Source of the DNA: JAWKIJ01 sp041394325
GTDB lineage: Bacteria; Actinomycetota; Acidimicrobiia; Acidimicrobiales; Microtrichaceae
Assembly: GCA_041394325.1 (NCBI GenBank)
Contig: JAWKIJ010000001.1
Coordinates: forward strand, 2,108,001-2,172,000
DNA: 64,000 nt
Direction: 5' to 3'
How positions within the stretch are numbered: position 1 is the stretch's first letter; every line of letters starts with the position of its first letter. The notes below the pieces were generated by a model. The model was not told where the DNA came from, searched no databases, and saw only the letters and a program-made list of their open reading frames with translations. Positions 1 through 8,491 of the stretch are shown here, one piece after another. The position numbers and the translations under genes are program-made.

Positions 1-1
1 G

Positions 2-703
2 CCGATCGTCAGCCCCTATGACGACTCGTTCGCCGACCAGGTGGCCGAACTGCTGCCGCACCTCCGTGAACTCCGGTTCAACGGTGGTGAGCCGCTGATG
101 CAACCGATCGTGCACCGCATCCTCGAACGCGTCGCCGAGCACCGGCCGGACCTCAAGGTCACCATCGCGACGAACGGCACCGTCCTCAACGACAAGGTTC
201 GCTCGCTGATGGAGCGCTGCTCGCTGCACTTCAACATCTCGATCGACTCCCTGGTGGCGGAGCGCTACGAGGAGATCCGTGTCCACTCCGACTTCGACAC
301 GCTGATGGCGAACTTCGAGCGGTTCCGCGCCTATTGCAAAGCCAACGATCGGACCCTGTGCGTCATGGTCAACCCGATGCGCATGAACTGGATGGAGATG
401 GGCGACTACGTCCTGTGGTGCAACGAGCGGGACGTCCACCTGTGGTTCAACACCATTCGGGAGCCGCGCCATCTCGCGCTGCACAGCCTTTCGGGCGAGG
501 AGCTCGCCGCCATCCACGAGGAGTTGTCGCGGTTCGACCGGTCGTCGCTCGACCCGCGACGGCTGACCGACAGGGGGCGTCACAACCTGGGCGTGTTCGA
601 GCGCTTCGTCGATCACCAGGTGGCGACATGGCGGGACGAGGCCTATGCACGGGAGGAATCGGGTGGGGTGCCGGTAGCCTTGACCTCGACGCCGAAGACC
701 TGA
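2..703 (+). CDS. Radical SAM domain protein, C-terminal part (gene starts before the window)
   Basis: The frame is open to the left edge, so the N-terminus, and with it the CxxxCxxC iron-sulfur motif expected of this family, lies outside the window. What is visible is the rest of a radical SAM barrel: the RFNGGEPLMQP motif (the GGEP loop that holds SAM), then a TNGTVL strand and an FNISIDS strand that follow the family pattern. The end of the protein has no recognisable second cluster (SPASM) domain and finishes in a polar tail. The gene stops 17 bases before a promoter that serves the next gene. The class call is firm, but the substrate cannot be told. Confidence 0.8.
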   Translation, partial: PIVSPYDDSFADQVAELLPHLRELRFNGGEPLMQPIVHRILERVAEHRPDLKVTIATNGTVLNDKVRSLMERCSLHFNISIDSLVAERYEEIRVHSDFDTLMANFERFRAYCKANDRTLCVMVNPMRMNWMEMGDYVLWCNERDVHLWFNTIREPRHLALHSLSGEELAAIHEELSRFDRSSLDPRRLTDRGRHNLGVFERFVDHQVATWRDEAYAREESGGVPVALTSTPKT

Positions 704-719
704 GCCTCCTTCCCGACGC

Positions 720-748
720 TTGACAAGGACTTTGCGTTACTCTTACAT
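720..748 (+). promoter_or_regulatory. Sigma-70-type promoter upstream of the 78-aa gene
   Basis: A perfect -35 TTGACA at 720-725 is followed by a 17-base spacer and a -10 TTACAT at 743-748. Transcription would begin near 755, leaving a leader of about 70 bases before the GTG at 826. This is one of the closest matches to consensus in the window. Confidence 0.7.
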
Positions 749-825
749 TTGATGGTGCGTTTCGGCTCCCCGTCCCCGCAGGGTGCGCGCAACGGTCGAA
801 TCAGAACTCTCGGAGTTGGCGCAAG

Positions 826-1062
826 GTGAATCGACAACGATTGGCGCAGGTTGCCACGCGTATCGGGATTCGGAAGAACGCCTATTCGTTCGGTTCCGGA
901 CATCCACCCAACTGCTATGTGCTCACCCTCGAGCGCGGCGGCTGGCGCTACTACGTCAGTGACCAGGGTGAGCGTACCGAGGAGCTGTTCTTCGATACCG
1001 AGGACGAGGCCTGCGACCATCTGCTCAACGCGCTGATCCGCGATCCGTACACGCGGCAGTAG
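826..1062 (+). CDS. Small conserved-looking protein of 78 aa, unknown function
   Basis: GTG start. There is no good Shine-Dalgarno sequence, only an AAG just before the start. The protein reads as a compact single domain: a GIRKNAYSFGSG segment, a GGWRYYVSDQG strand pair, then FFDTEDEACDHLLNAL, which looks like a helix. From memory this pattern (aligned GI..NAYS.G.G, W..YYS..G, F.(T/S)EDEAC) resembles a small domain seen beside or inside TNT-type (NAD-glycohydrolase) polymorphic toxins in actinobacteria and Firmicutes. That link is inference. No toxin gene is visible next to it. A strong promoter lies 80-100 bases upstream and an inverted repeat follows the stop. Confidence 0.6.
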   Translation: MNRQRLAQVATRIGIRKNAYSFGSGHPPNCYVLTLERGGWRYYVSDQGERTEELFFDTEDEACDHLLNALIRDPYTRQ

Positions 1063-1095
1063 CCCCGCACCCGCTCGGCACTGCCCGGACGCGAC

Positions 1096-1134
1096 TGCGG
1101 CCCGCCCACGCCCTCGGGCGATGAGCGGGCCGCA
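1096..1134. terminator. Inverted repeat between converging genes, possible bidirectional terminator
   Basis: A perfect 10-bp stem, TGCGGCCCGC at 1096-1105 with GCGGGCCGCA at 1125-1134, encloses a second small stem (GCCC/GGGC). It sits exactly between the ends of the forward 78-aa gene and the reverse lipoprotein gene. There is no T-run on either side, so it is not a classical intrinsic terminator. Confidence 0.5.
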
Positions 1135-1145
1135 CGGTCGGTCCG

Positions 1146-2819
1146 TCAGGTGTTGGGCGCCTGGCCGACGCTGAGGACCGCAGCGCCGATCCCGACGCAG
1201 TCGCCACCGCCGGCGACTTCCACCTCGAAGCTGGTCCGGCCGGCCGGCAACAGGTCGGTCACGTCGTGGATATCGGTATCCCAGAGGCTTCCGATGCTGA
1301 ACGCCGGGCCCGACTGCGGGTCGCTGCCATCGAGGGTGCCGCTGGCGTCACGGTTGGTGGCCCGCGGAACTCGATGCTCTCCGATGCATTCGACTGGCCG
1401 TCCGCTCCGACCAGCAACAGGGACGCCGGTCCGCCGACGCTGGTGAAGTCGCCGAACGTCCTGAGGATCTTCGAGTCGTCGTCGGTGTTGGTGTCGAAGC
1501 TGAAGTCGCTCCTCACCTGGGCGTTGGAGCCGCCACCCACGTAGAACACCACCAGGCTCGCCCCGTCGGTGAGCGGGATGTCGCCGTAGGGGTTCTCGTC
1601 GGGTCGGGTGGACCCCCGTGGTGGGTTCGACACGGTGTAGGTGCCGTTGCCGGCGACCAACGAGGTCACGTCCGCCGCATACCCCATCGTGCCCTGGTCG
1701 TTCCAGCACAGGGTCCCGGACGGCTTCGCACTCACGTCGGCCGACACCGGTGTGCCCTGGAACGTGACGGTGTTGGGCGGGGTCGAACCGTCGTGCAGGA
1801 TGCCCCACACGAGTACGGCCCGACCGACCGTGGCGCCCTCGGGAACGCCGGTCAGGGTGATCGTGCCCGACTCACGGTTGCGAAGGCCCGTGCCGGCACC
1901 GGTGACGCCGCAGGGGTTGCAGTTGGTCTCCAGTCCGATCGCCACGGTCTGGGCCGACGGTCCCGCCTGGGCCGCGTTGGTCGCGGTCGCCACGGCCGAC
2001 AATGTGATGGTTCCCGAATCCGGCGCGGTCCAGTCGATCGTGGCCGAGGCGGAGGCCCCGCGGCAATCGACCCCAACGGGATGGTCAGGGTGGCACCCGG
2101 TGCCGGCGACGCCGGTGTGCCGGTCGGGCTCGACGATCCGAACGTACCCGTCGCGGGGAGTGTCGCGACGACTTCGACGCCGGTCGCCGTGGAGGTGCCC
2201 GTGTTCGTCACCTTCACCGTGAAGGGGACGTTCTGGCCCGGGAAGCCTGCGAGCGGCGCCGTCGTTGCGACGCCGAGGATCGCATCGCCCGGGTCGGGCA
2301 CGGTGGTCGTCGTCGTCGTCGTGGTGGACGTCGACGTGGTCGATCCGTTCGAGATCACGACGACGACGTTGCGTGGTACCACTTGCCCCGGTAGAACGAA
2401 CCCCCGTCTGCGTCGAGCGTGACCGACCAACCGCCGGAACCGTCCCGGACCACCTCGATCCGTGGTGACGTGAAGAACATCGACGGTACCCGGCCTCCGC
2501 CGTCGGCCTTCTTCACCCGGATCGATCCGATGTTGGTGTTGCCCACCGAGCGCACGTCGATGTTCAGCCGGACGGTGTCGCCGTTGTCGGCGGCGAGGTC
2601 GACCTCACCGCGAACCTTGGTGACCCCCCGTGCGTCGGCCTGCACGTCGAAGGGGGCGGGAGTCACGACCTGGTCCGCGGTCCAAGGCCGCCGACCGTCC
2701 ATTCTGAGCTGGACGCGCTGGGCGTCCGGCCCCATCGGCGTACCGCTCGGCACGCATGATGCCAACAATGCCAGTGCCGTCAGTAGTAGGACCGATAACG
2801 AGATTCGGTGTCGGTGCAT
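1146..2819 (-). CDS. Secreted lipoprotein with DUF11-like repeat domain, broken by three apparent 1-base losses
   Basis: The ATG at 2819 has a good GGGAGGCG ribosome site. The N-terminus is a lipoprotein signal (hydrophobic run ending in the lipobox LLASC). About 130 residues of soluble domain follow, then a Ser/Thr linker of repeated T residues, then a CARDB/DUF11-type beta domain (PFTVKVTNTG motif), then a second beta domain ending near the stop at 1146. The frame changes three times, at G-runs on the coding strand: 2386-2389, 2056-2059 and 1361-1363. Adding one G at each gives a continuous reading of about 558 aa, including sensible joins such as IAAGASASATIDW and FRGATNRDASG. It is likely an intact surface protein, anchored by lipid on the outside of the membrane; its ligand is unknown. 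The first join is the least certain. Confidence 0.65.
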
Positions 2820-2883
2820 AACGTCGCCTCCCGGGCAATGACCGCGTACCCCTTACGGCAGTCGCTGCGGAAGCTATGGACGC

Positions 2884-2912
2884 GAAATATCGTGCTGCAA
2901 GAGGTGTGACAA
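2884..2912 (-). promoter_or_regulatory. Promoter of the lipoprotein gene
   Basis: Read on the reverse strand: -35 TTGTCA at 2912-2907, a 17-base spacer, -10 TATTTC at 2889-2884. The lipoprotein start codon lies about 65 bases downstream. Confidence 0.5.
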
Positions 2913-2915
2913 CCG

Positions 2916-3272
2916 TCACGACAGCAGTCCGAGATGGAAGCCTTCGAGCGCGCCGTCACCCCGGAGCACGATGCTGCGATCGATGGTCCGCACGACGGCT
3001 GCCTCACCGGCCATCTCCTCCAGGACGAGGCCGCCGTCGAGGCGGTGGCCCGTCACGACGGTCATCACGACCTGATGGACACCCCGGGCGGGCAGATCAC
3101 CATCTACCGAGCGGAGCACGAGCTCCCAGTCGAGGTGAACGGACGGTGTCCCGGACACGGTTCGCTCGTGGCCGGAGGGGGCACGCTCCGCCACCTGGAG
3201 GCTTCCGTCGGCCAAGCCCAGGACCTGCCCGCCGATCGAGGCCCGGGCGACGACGAGTCGCGCCTGGCGCAT
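2916..3272 (-). CDS. Hypothetical 118-aa protein coupled to threonine aldolase
   Basis: The ATG at 3272 shares its A with the TGA stop that the threonine aldolase would use after repair of a G-run (TGATG), so the two are probably translated together. The protein is soluble, with no signal or membrane segment, and looks rich in beta strands. Its second half has the segments GLVLEEMAGEAAVV and IDRSIVLRGDGALEGFH. I do not recognise the family. The shared reading and lack of spacing suggest a role connected with the aldolase, but nothing in the sequence says which. Confidence 0.55.
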   Translation of the reverse strand: MRQARLVVARASIGGQVLGLADGSLQVAERAPSGHERTVSGTPSVHLDWELVLRSVDGDLPARGVHQVVMTVVTGHRLDGGLVLEEMAGEAAVVRTIDRSIVLRGDGALEGFHLGLLS

Positions 3273-4310
3273 CAGAGGGACCCCCGGTTGCGGGACCGAT
3301 GAGCTGCCGCGCGCGGGTCACGAAATCGTCGACGGTGCGTCGATCGGTGTCCCAGGAGGTTACGAGGCGTACCACCGACCCGGCCTCGTCCCACACGTGG
3401 AACGGCGTGTGTGCCTGCAGCGCGGCGAGGGCGGTGGAGGGGAGGCGGGCGAACACCTCGTTGGCCTCGACCCGGTATGCGCGGCTGACGCCGTCGAGGG
3501 CGTCGAGCCCTCGGCGAGCCGGGTGGCCATCGAGTTGGCGTGTCGGGCGTTTCGCAGCCACAGGTCGTCGGTGAGCAGCGCCTCGAACTGCGCGGCGACG
3601 AAGCGTTGCTTCGATCCGAGTTGGGCGAGTTGCTTGGTGAGGAACCCGAGCGGTTCGGCGAGGTCGGCCCGCGCCACGATCATCTCCCCGAAGACGGCAC
3701 CGTTCTTGGTGCCGCCGAAGGAGCACACGTCCACACCTGCCTCGAGCGTGAGTGCGCCCAACGGCGTGCCGAGGTGCGCTGCCGCGTTGGCGAGCCGACA
3801 ACCGTCCATGTGAAGGGTCATACCCAGTGCGTGGGTCGTCTCGGCGAGAGCGCGCACCTCCTCGGCCGTGTAGCTCGTGCCGCATTCGGTCGCCTGGGCG
3901 ATCGAGACGACGCACGGTTGGGTCGAGTGCACGTTGCCCACGCCGCGGTGTGCCTCGACGACGTCGCCGGGGCGGAGCTTGCCGTCGATGGTCACGACGG
4001 TGACGAGCTTCGCTCCGCAGAGGCGTTCGAGTGCGCCGCACTCGTCGACGCCGATGTGTGCGGTGGCGGGGGCGAGCACATGCCCCCAGGGCTTGAGGAG
4101 GAGTTGGAGTCCCACGACGTTCGCCCCGGTCCCGTTGAACGCGAAGCCGACGGTCGCACCGGCGCCGAATCGTGCACGGGCCAGTTCGGTCGCGCGTCCG
4201 GTCCACTCGTCGTCGCCGTAGGCCGCGGCGTGGCCGACGTTCGCCGCGAGCATCGCCGCCACGACCTCGGGATGAGCGCCGGAGTTGTTGTCGCTGGCGA
4301 GGCTCTGCAC
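3272..4310 (-). CDS. Low-specificity threonine aldolase (PLP enzyme), with two apparent 1-base losses
   Basis: Cleaves L-threonine or allo-threonine to glycine and acetaldehyde using pyridoxal phosphate. The start is SDNNSGAHPEV, typical of the family. The middle has MDGCRLANAA, and SFGGTKNGAVFGE carries the lysine that binds PLP. The frame breaks at the G-run 3508-3510; adding one G joins MATRLAEG to LDALDGVSRAYRVEANEVFA. A second lost G in the run 3281-3285 would place the stop at 3274-3272, giving about 346 aa, the normal family length, and a TGATG overlap with the next gene. Start: GTG at 4310, nine bases after a TAGCTT -10 box, so probably leaderless. Identity is secure; the exact 3' end is inferred. 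Confidence 0.85.
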
Positions 4311-4319
4311 CGCCGACCG

Positions 4320-4385
4320 AAGCTAGCGGCGCCGCGTCCCCGTGATCCGGCGGGATCGCCCTCGCCGCAGCGGCGCAGTTAGCGT
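4320..4385. promoter_or_regulatory. Divergent leaderless promoters
   Basis: The reverse-strand -10 box TAGCTT (4325-4320) lies nine bases before the aldolase GTG. The forward -10 box TAGCGT (4380-4385) lies six bases before the membrane protein GTG at 4392. Neither gene has a Shine-Dalgarno sequence, which fits leaderless mRNAs. Confidence 0.5.
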
Positions 4386-4391
4386 GGGCGC

Positions 4392-4751
4392 GTGTCGGTA
4401 CGGGATCTCCACGCTGGTTGGGCGTGGTTGGTCGTGGCGACGACCGCCGTCTCCGGGACGTGGTGCACCGTCGCGCACTGGAAGTCGTCGGTGCGGGTGA
4501 GCGCGGTGTGGTGGACGGTGATCGCGGCCCAGGCGGCGGTCGCCGTGCAGGTGTTGCTGGGGGTGTACCTGCTCGGTGTCGACCGTGTGAAGGCTCCCGG
4601 CCTGCATGTCGTCTACGGCTTCGCGGCCCTCATCGCGATGATGATCATGTACGCGTACCGACATCAGATGCGGCCCCAGCTCTACCTGCTGTACGGCGTC
4701 GGCAACCTGTTCCTGACGGGCATCGCCCTCCGCGAGGTCGTACTCGCCTGA
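4392..4751 (+). CDS. Four-helix integral membrane protein, unknown function
   Basis: This 119-aa protein has a GTG start behind a TAGCGT box and four hydrophobic segments: WAWLVVATTAVSGTW, VIAAQAAVAVQVLLGVYLLG, VYGFAALIAMMIMYAYRH and LLYGVGNLFLTGIAL. Histidines lie near helix ends (HW, HVVYG, YRH), but the pattern is not clear enough to call a cytochrome. It is single-copy and stands alone between the divergent threonine aldolase and the converging PEP carboxykinase. It is a confident gene of unknown function. Confidence 0.65.
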   Translation: MSVRDLHAGWAWLVVATTAVSGTWCTVAHWKSSVRVSAVWWTVIAAQAAVAVQVLLGVYLLGVDRVKAPGLHVVYGFAALIAMMIMYAYRHQMRPQLYLLYGVGNLFLTGIALREVVLA

Positions 4752-4778
4752 CCGTGGCCTTGCCGGCCCGCCGCACCG

Positions 4779-6587
4779 CTATTCGGCGAGCCGTTTCTCG
4801 AGGTCGGCGAGTTCGTCGCGCATCTCGTGGGGCAGCCGCTCGCCGATGAAGGAGAAGTGACCCTCGACCAGGCCGATCTCGTCGCGCCACGCCTCAGGAT
4901 CGACCGCGAGCAACTGCGCCATCGTGGTGTCGTCGATGTCGAGTCCGCTGCGATCGATCGCGCCGAGGGTCGGGACGTTGCCGATCGGCGTGCGGTGCGC
5001 ATCCGCCGTACCGTCGAGACGGCCGACGATCCATTTGAGCACCCGACTGTTCTCGCCGTAGCCCGGCCACAGGAACGAGCCGTCGTCACCCTTGCGGAAC
5101 CAGTTGACCCAGTAGAGCCTGGGAAGCTTCGCCGCGTCGGTCGCCTCGCCGATCTCGAGCCAGTGGCCGATGTAGTCACCGACGTTGTAGCCCATGAAGG
5201 GCAGCATCGCGAACGGATCGAAGCGTACGTCGCCCACCTTGCCGGCGGCGGCCGCGGTCTTCTCCGAACTCATGATCGAGCCGAGGAACACCCCGTGCTG
5301 CCAACTGAAGGCCTCGGTGACGAGGGGCACGTTCGTCGCCCGGCGTCCTCCGAAGAGGATGGCCGAGATGGGTACGCCCGCGGGGTCCTCCCACTCGGGT
5401 GCGATCACGGGGCACTGCGAGGCGGGGGCGGTGAAGCGGGCGTTGGGATGCGCGGCCGGCGTGTCCGCGCTCGGCGTCCAGTCGTTCCCCTTCCAGTCGA
5501 CGAGGTGTGCCGGGGGTTCCGGTGTCATCTGCTCCCCCCACACGTCGTCGTCGTCGGTCTTGGCGACGTTGGTGAAGATCGTGTTGCTCGCGATCGACGC
5601 CATGGCGTTGCGGTTGGTCTCGTCGTTGGTGCCGGGTGCGACGCCGAAGAATCCGGCTTCGGGATTGATCGCGTAGAGGCGGCCGTCGGGGCCGAATTTC
5701 ATCCACGCGATGTCGTCGCCGATCGTCTCCACCTTCCAACCGGGGAGGGAGGGGATGAGCATGGCCATGTTGGTCTTGCCGCAGGCGGACGGGAACGCGG
5801 CGGCGATGTAGCGCTTCTCGCCACCGTCGGGGGGGGTGAGACCGAGGATCAGCATGTGCTCGGCCATCCAGCCCTCGTCGCGAGCCATCGTCGAGGCGAT
5901 GCGAAGGGCGAAGCACTTCTTGCCGAGCAGCGCGTTTCCGCCGTAGCCGGATCCGTAGGACCAGATCTCGCGGGTCTCCGGGAAGTGGCTGATGTACTTC
6001 TCGGAGTTGCACGGCCAACGGACGTCCGGACGGGTGGTTCCCTCCGCATCCACCAACGGATAGCCGACCGAGTGCACCGCGGGCACGAACTCGCCGTCGG
6101 CACCCAGGACGTCGAGGGCGCCCTGGCCCATTCGGGTCATGATCCGCATATTGACCGCGACGTAGGGGGAGTCGGACAGTTCGACGCCGATGTGGGCGAT
6201 GGGTGAGCCGAGGGGACCCATCGAGAAGGGGACCACGTACATGGTCCGGCCCTTCATGCAGCCGCGGTAGCGCTCCAGCATCTCGGCGCGCAGCTCGTCG
6301 GGATCCCGCCAGTGGTTGGTGGGTCCGGCATCGATCTCCTGCTTGCAGGCGATGAACGTCCGGTCCTCGACGCGTGCCACGTCGTCGGGGTCGCTCAGCG
6401 CGAGATAGCTGTTGGGGCGCTTCGCGTCGTCGAGGCGCTCGAACACCCCCTGATCGACGAGTCCCCGGCACAGTCGCTCGTACTCCTCGGCCGATCCATC
6501 GCACCAGTACACCTCGTCGGGCTCGAAGATGCCCCGCCAGTGCTCCACCCAGTCGAGCAGCTTCTGGTTGTTCGTGGTGCCGGCCAT
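4779..6587 (-). CDS. pckG: Phosphoenolpyruvate carboxykinase (GTP)
   Basis: Converts oxaloacetate and GTP to PEP, GDP and CO2; the first committed step of gluconeogenesis, cytosolic. The protein is 602 aa, normal for the GTP family. Motifs: SACGKTNMAML (phosphate-binding P-loop with the reactive cysteine), FGGRRATNVPLV (nucleotide-binding loop) and YGGNALLGKKCFALRIAS. The frame runs on upstream for about 240 bases, but the ATG at 6587 follows a clear GGAGG at a good distance and starts the family-like MAGTTNNQKLLDWVEHW, so I chose it. It ends 28 bases before the converging membrane gene. No frameshift is seen. Confidence 0.96.
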   Translation of the reverse strand: MAGTTNNQKLLDWVEHWRGIFEPDEVYWCDGSAEEYERLCRGLVDQGVFERLDDAKRPNSYLALSDPDDVARVEDRTFIACKQEIDAGPTNHWRDPDELRAEMLERYRGCMKGRTMYVVPFSMGPLGSPIAHIGVELSDSPYVAVNMRIMTRMGQGALDVLGADGEFVPAVHSVGYPLVDAEGTTRPDVRWPCNSEKYISHFPETREIWSYGSGYGGNALLGKKCFALRIASTMARDEGWMAEHMLILGLTPPDGGEKRYIAAAFPSACGKTNMAMLIPSLPGWKVETIGDDIAWMKFGPDGRLYAINPEAGFFGVAPGTNDETNRNAMASIASNTIFTNVAKTDDDDVWGEQMTPEPPAHLVDWKGNDWTPSADTPAAHPNARFTAPASQCPVIAPEWEDPAGVPISAILFGGRRATNVPLVTEAFSWQHGVFLGSIMSSEKTAAAAGKVGDVRFDPFAMLPFMGYNVGDYIGHWLEIGEATDAAKLPRLYWVNWFRKGDDGSFLWPGYGENSRVLKWIVGRLDGTADAHRTPIGNVPTLGAIDRSGLDIDDTTMAQLLAVDPEAWRDEIGLVEGHFSFIGERLPHEMRDELADLEKRLAE

Positions 6588-6912
6588 GGATCCTCCGGGT
6601 TCGGGACAGGGCTTCCCATGTTGGGAAAGGCCCGCGGCGGATGCAACGGAAAACCCAAAACGGGGGTTCCACTGCTCGGATGTGCGAGCTGTGCCCGTCG
6701 GTCGCCCGGAGTCCACGTCTCCACGACGGGATCGGACGGTCATTCGGGGCAAGGCGTCACGCAAGTCTCCGCGAAACGGATACCTCCGCGCCAACCGGGG
6801 GTCGAGGTGGTCCCGGACCACCACGGTGGAGACGCCGGGAACGACGCACCGATGCAGGCCTCACGTCGCCGAAGCGGGAGCCGCTCTCCGCTCGCCGATC
6901 CGGAGGAATTGC
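6588..6912. other. Intergenic region upstream of pckG
   Basis: A stretch of 325 bases with no convincing gene on either strand. It holds the pckG ribosome site (GGAGG) and a weak imperfect hairpin near 6650-6672 (GGAAAACCC facing GGGTTCC) that could end the L28 operon or form a leader structure. I see no strong promoter or known riboswitch. Confidence 0.4.
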
Positions 6913-7176
6913 TCAGTCGCCGTCGGCGACGGGGTCGGCTCCGGGAAGTTCCTCGAAGAAGCCGGGCGTACCCATGTCGACCTCGGATCCGAGCCCGATG
7001 TCGGTCACCAGGCCACGGTCATCGAGTCGGAAGACGATGCGTTGACCCTGGCGGAGCATCCGGAACATCGAGTTCTCGAGCGTGCCGGGTGCGATCTCGT
7101 AGTCGCGGAGATCGACGTCGCACATGACGACACCCGAGTCGGTGCCAGGGTCGTAGGCCTTGATGACGCCCTGCAT
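6913..7176 (-). CDS. Small cold-shock-like (OB-fold) protein
   Basis: This 87-aa protein starts MQGVIKAYDPGTDSGVV, similar to the first strands of cold-shock domains (G.I..F....GFGFI), and continues with LRQGQRIVFRLD, matching the later strand of that fold. The aromatic RNA-binding motifs RNP1 and RNP2 of real cold-shock proteins are not present, so RNA binding is doubtful. An acidic tail follows. It begins three bases after the rpmB stop and is therefore in one operon with ribosomal protein L28. Confidence 0.6.
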   Translation of the reverse strand: MQGVIKAYDPGTDSGVVMCDVDLRDYEIAPGTLENSMFRMLRQGQRIVFRLDDRGLVTDIGLGSEVDMGTPGFFEELPGADPVADGD

Positions 7177-7179
7177 CGA

Positions 7180-7392
7180 TCAGGCCTTGGGGATGACCCG
7201 CGCGGTCGGCTTCTGCACCTTGCCCGACTTGAGACAGCCGGTGCAGACGTTGATCCGACGGGGCGCTCCGTCGACCACCGCTCGAACCCGCTGGATGTTC
7301 GGGTTCCACCGCCGCTTGTTGCGGCGGTGCGAATGGCTGAGCGTCATCCCGAAGGCGGGCTTCTTCTGGCAGATCTCGCAGACGGAGGACAT
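7180..7392 (-). CDS. rpmB: 50S ribosomal protein L28
   Basis: A 70-aa component of the large ribosomal subunit. It has the typical start (VCEICQKKPAFGMTLSHSHRRNKRRW) and a full zinc-binding set, CEIC near the N-terminus and CTGC near residue 53, so this is the zinc (C+) form. It is divergent from the FakA-like gene, the common bacterial order rpmB / fakA-like / recG. A reverse-strand TAGTGT box at 7441-7436 is a possible -10 element, leaving a leader of about 40 bases. Confidence 0.95.
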   Translation of the reverse strand: MSSVCEICQKKPAFGMTLSHSHRRNKRRWNPNIQRVRAVVDGAPRRINVCTGCLKSGKVQKPTARVIPKA

Positions 7393-7534
7393 GGTGCACC
7401 TGTGCGTTGCAATCGGGACGTGCGGCGGCTCGCAACACTAGCAGCACGAGCGGGCGAACCCGGAACGGGAGTCGGGCGGCGGTCCGACCCTCCGAACCCG
7501 AACGGCTGTCACCGTCGTTGGCCACCCCGGGCGC

Positions 7535-7540
7535 TACCGT
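7535..7540 (+). promoter_or_regulatory. Leaderless -10 box of the FakA-like gene
   Basis: TACCGT lies six bases before the ATG at 7547, and there is no Shine-Dalgarno sequence. Confidence 0.45.
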
Positions 7541-7546
7541 CCGAAC

Positions 7547-8450
7547 ATGGCAGCGTTGAACCGGCTCGGGGCGCGGGACCTGGCGGAGGCGCTCCGTGCC
7601 GCGGCGACGGCACTTCGGGCCCATGCCCCGGCGCTCGACCGTGCGGTACCCACGGGGAGCGACGTCGTGCCGTACCGGCCCGAGCAGTCCTCGGTGGGTG
7701 AACCGATGGCCCGGACCGTCGCGGCGGTGGCTGCGGAGGTGGCGGGTGCGCCGACGTTGCACGACGTCGCGTATCGGGTCGCCTCGGGAATCCAATCCCT
7801 GGAGGGAGGGGTCGAGCCCTTGACGGCGTCCTTCCTCACCGGATTCGCCCGCCTGTGCGAGAACGCCGACGACCTGGGTCCCGACCGCGTCGCGATGGCG
7901 TTCGAAGCGGCCTCCGACGAGGTCGAGTTGCACTTCGGGCGCTTCGACCACGACGCCGAACCCGTCGTCGTGTCGGTCGTCGAGGCCTTGTCCGACGCCG
8001 CCCTGGCGGTCGCCGACGACGGCGGGCCGTTGGCGGACGTGCTGCTGGCCGCGGCGGAGGCGGGCCTCGGTCGGCTCGAGCTCGCGACCTCCGCGCGACG
8101 ACGGGTCCGCCCCCGACCCATTGGCGTCGGGGATCCTCCTGCTCGTCGACTCCTTCGTCGAGGTCGTCTGTCCCGACGACGACGACGATTCCGACCGGTC
8201 CGGAGCGGCGGAGGACCTCGAGCGTCTGGAAGGTGGGCGCTTCGAGTTGCGGTTGGAGCTCGACGGCGACCCGGACACGCTCGAACTCCTGGTCGCCGGA
8301 TGGCGGGCGCTCGCCGCGGACGTCCGCGTCGAACTCGTCGGTTCGACCATCACGGCGCGTTGCGCGACCGACCTGTTGGGCCCGTGCATCGAGGTCGCGA
8401 TCGGCTTGGGAACGCCGCGCAACATCGACGCCGACCTGCTGTCCGCGTAG
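7547..8450 (+). CDS. FakA/DhaL-like (DAK2 family) protein, short and divergent; one apparent 2-base loss
   Basis: Position between rpmB and recG is where bacteria usually keep fakA (yloV), the ATP-binding subunit of fatty-acid kinase. The C-terminal part fits that family: ILLLVDSFVEVV, FELRLELDGDPDTLELLVAGW and an ending like GLGTPRNI (compare AGrPrrI). The N-terminal helical part is DAK2-like, but the DxDTGTNM metal site is not there; PTGSDVVPY stands in its place. Length is about 301 aa against the usual 500-550. The frame shifts at the CG repeat 8092-8097; restoring one CG gives TSARDDGSAPDPLASG. It is either a reduced non-kinase relative or a regulatory form. Confidence 0.6.
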
Positions 8451-8491
8451 CGCCTCGGCACGCGGGCGCGCCGGATGAGGAGCAGCGGGCG

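Noticed and set aside
6588..6912. Riboswitch or small RNA upstream of pckG
   Set aside because: Only a weak imperfect hairpin; no conserved riboswitch core recognised.
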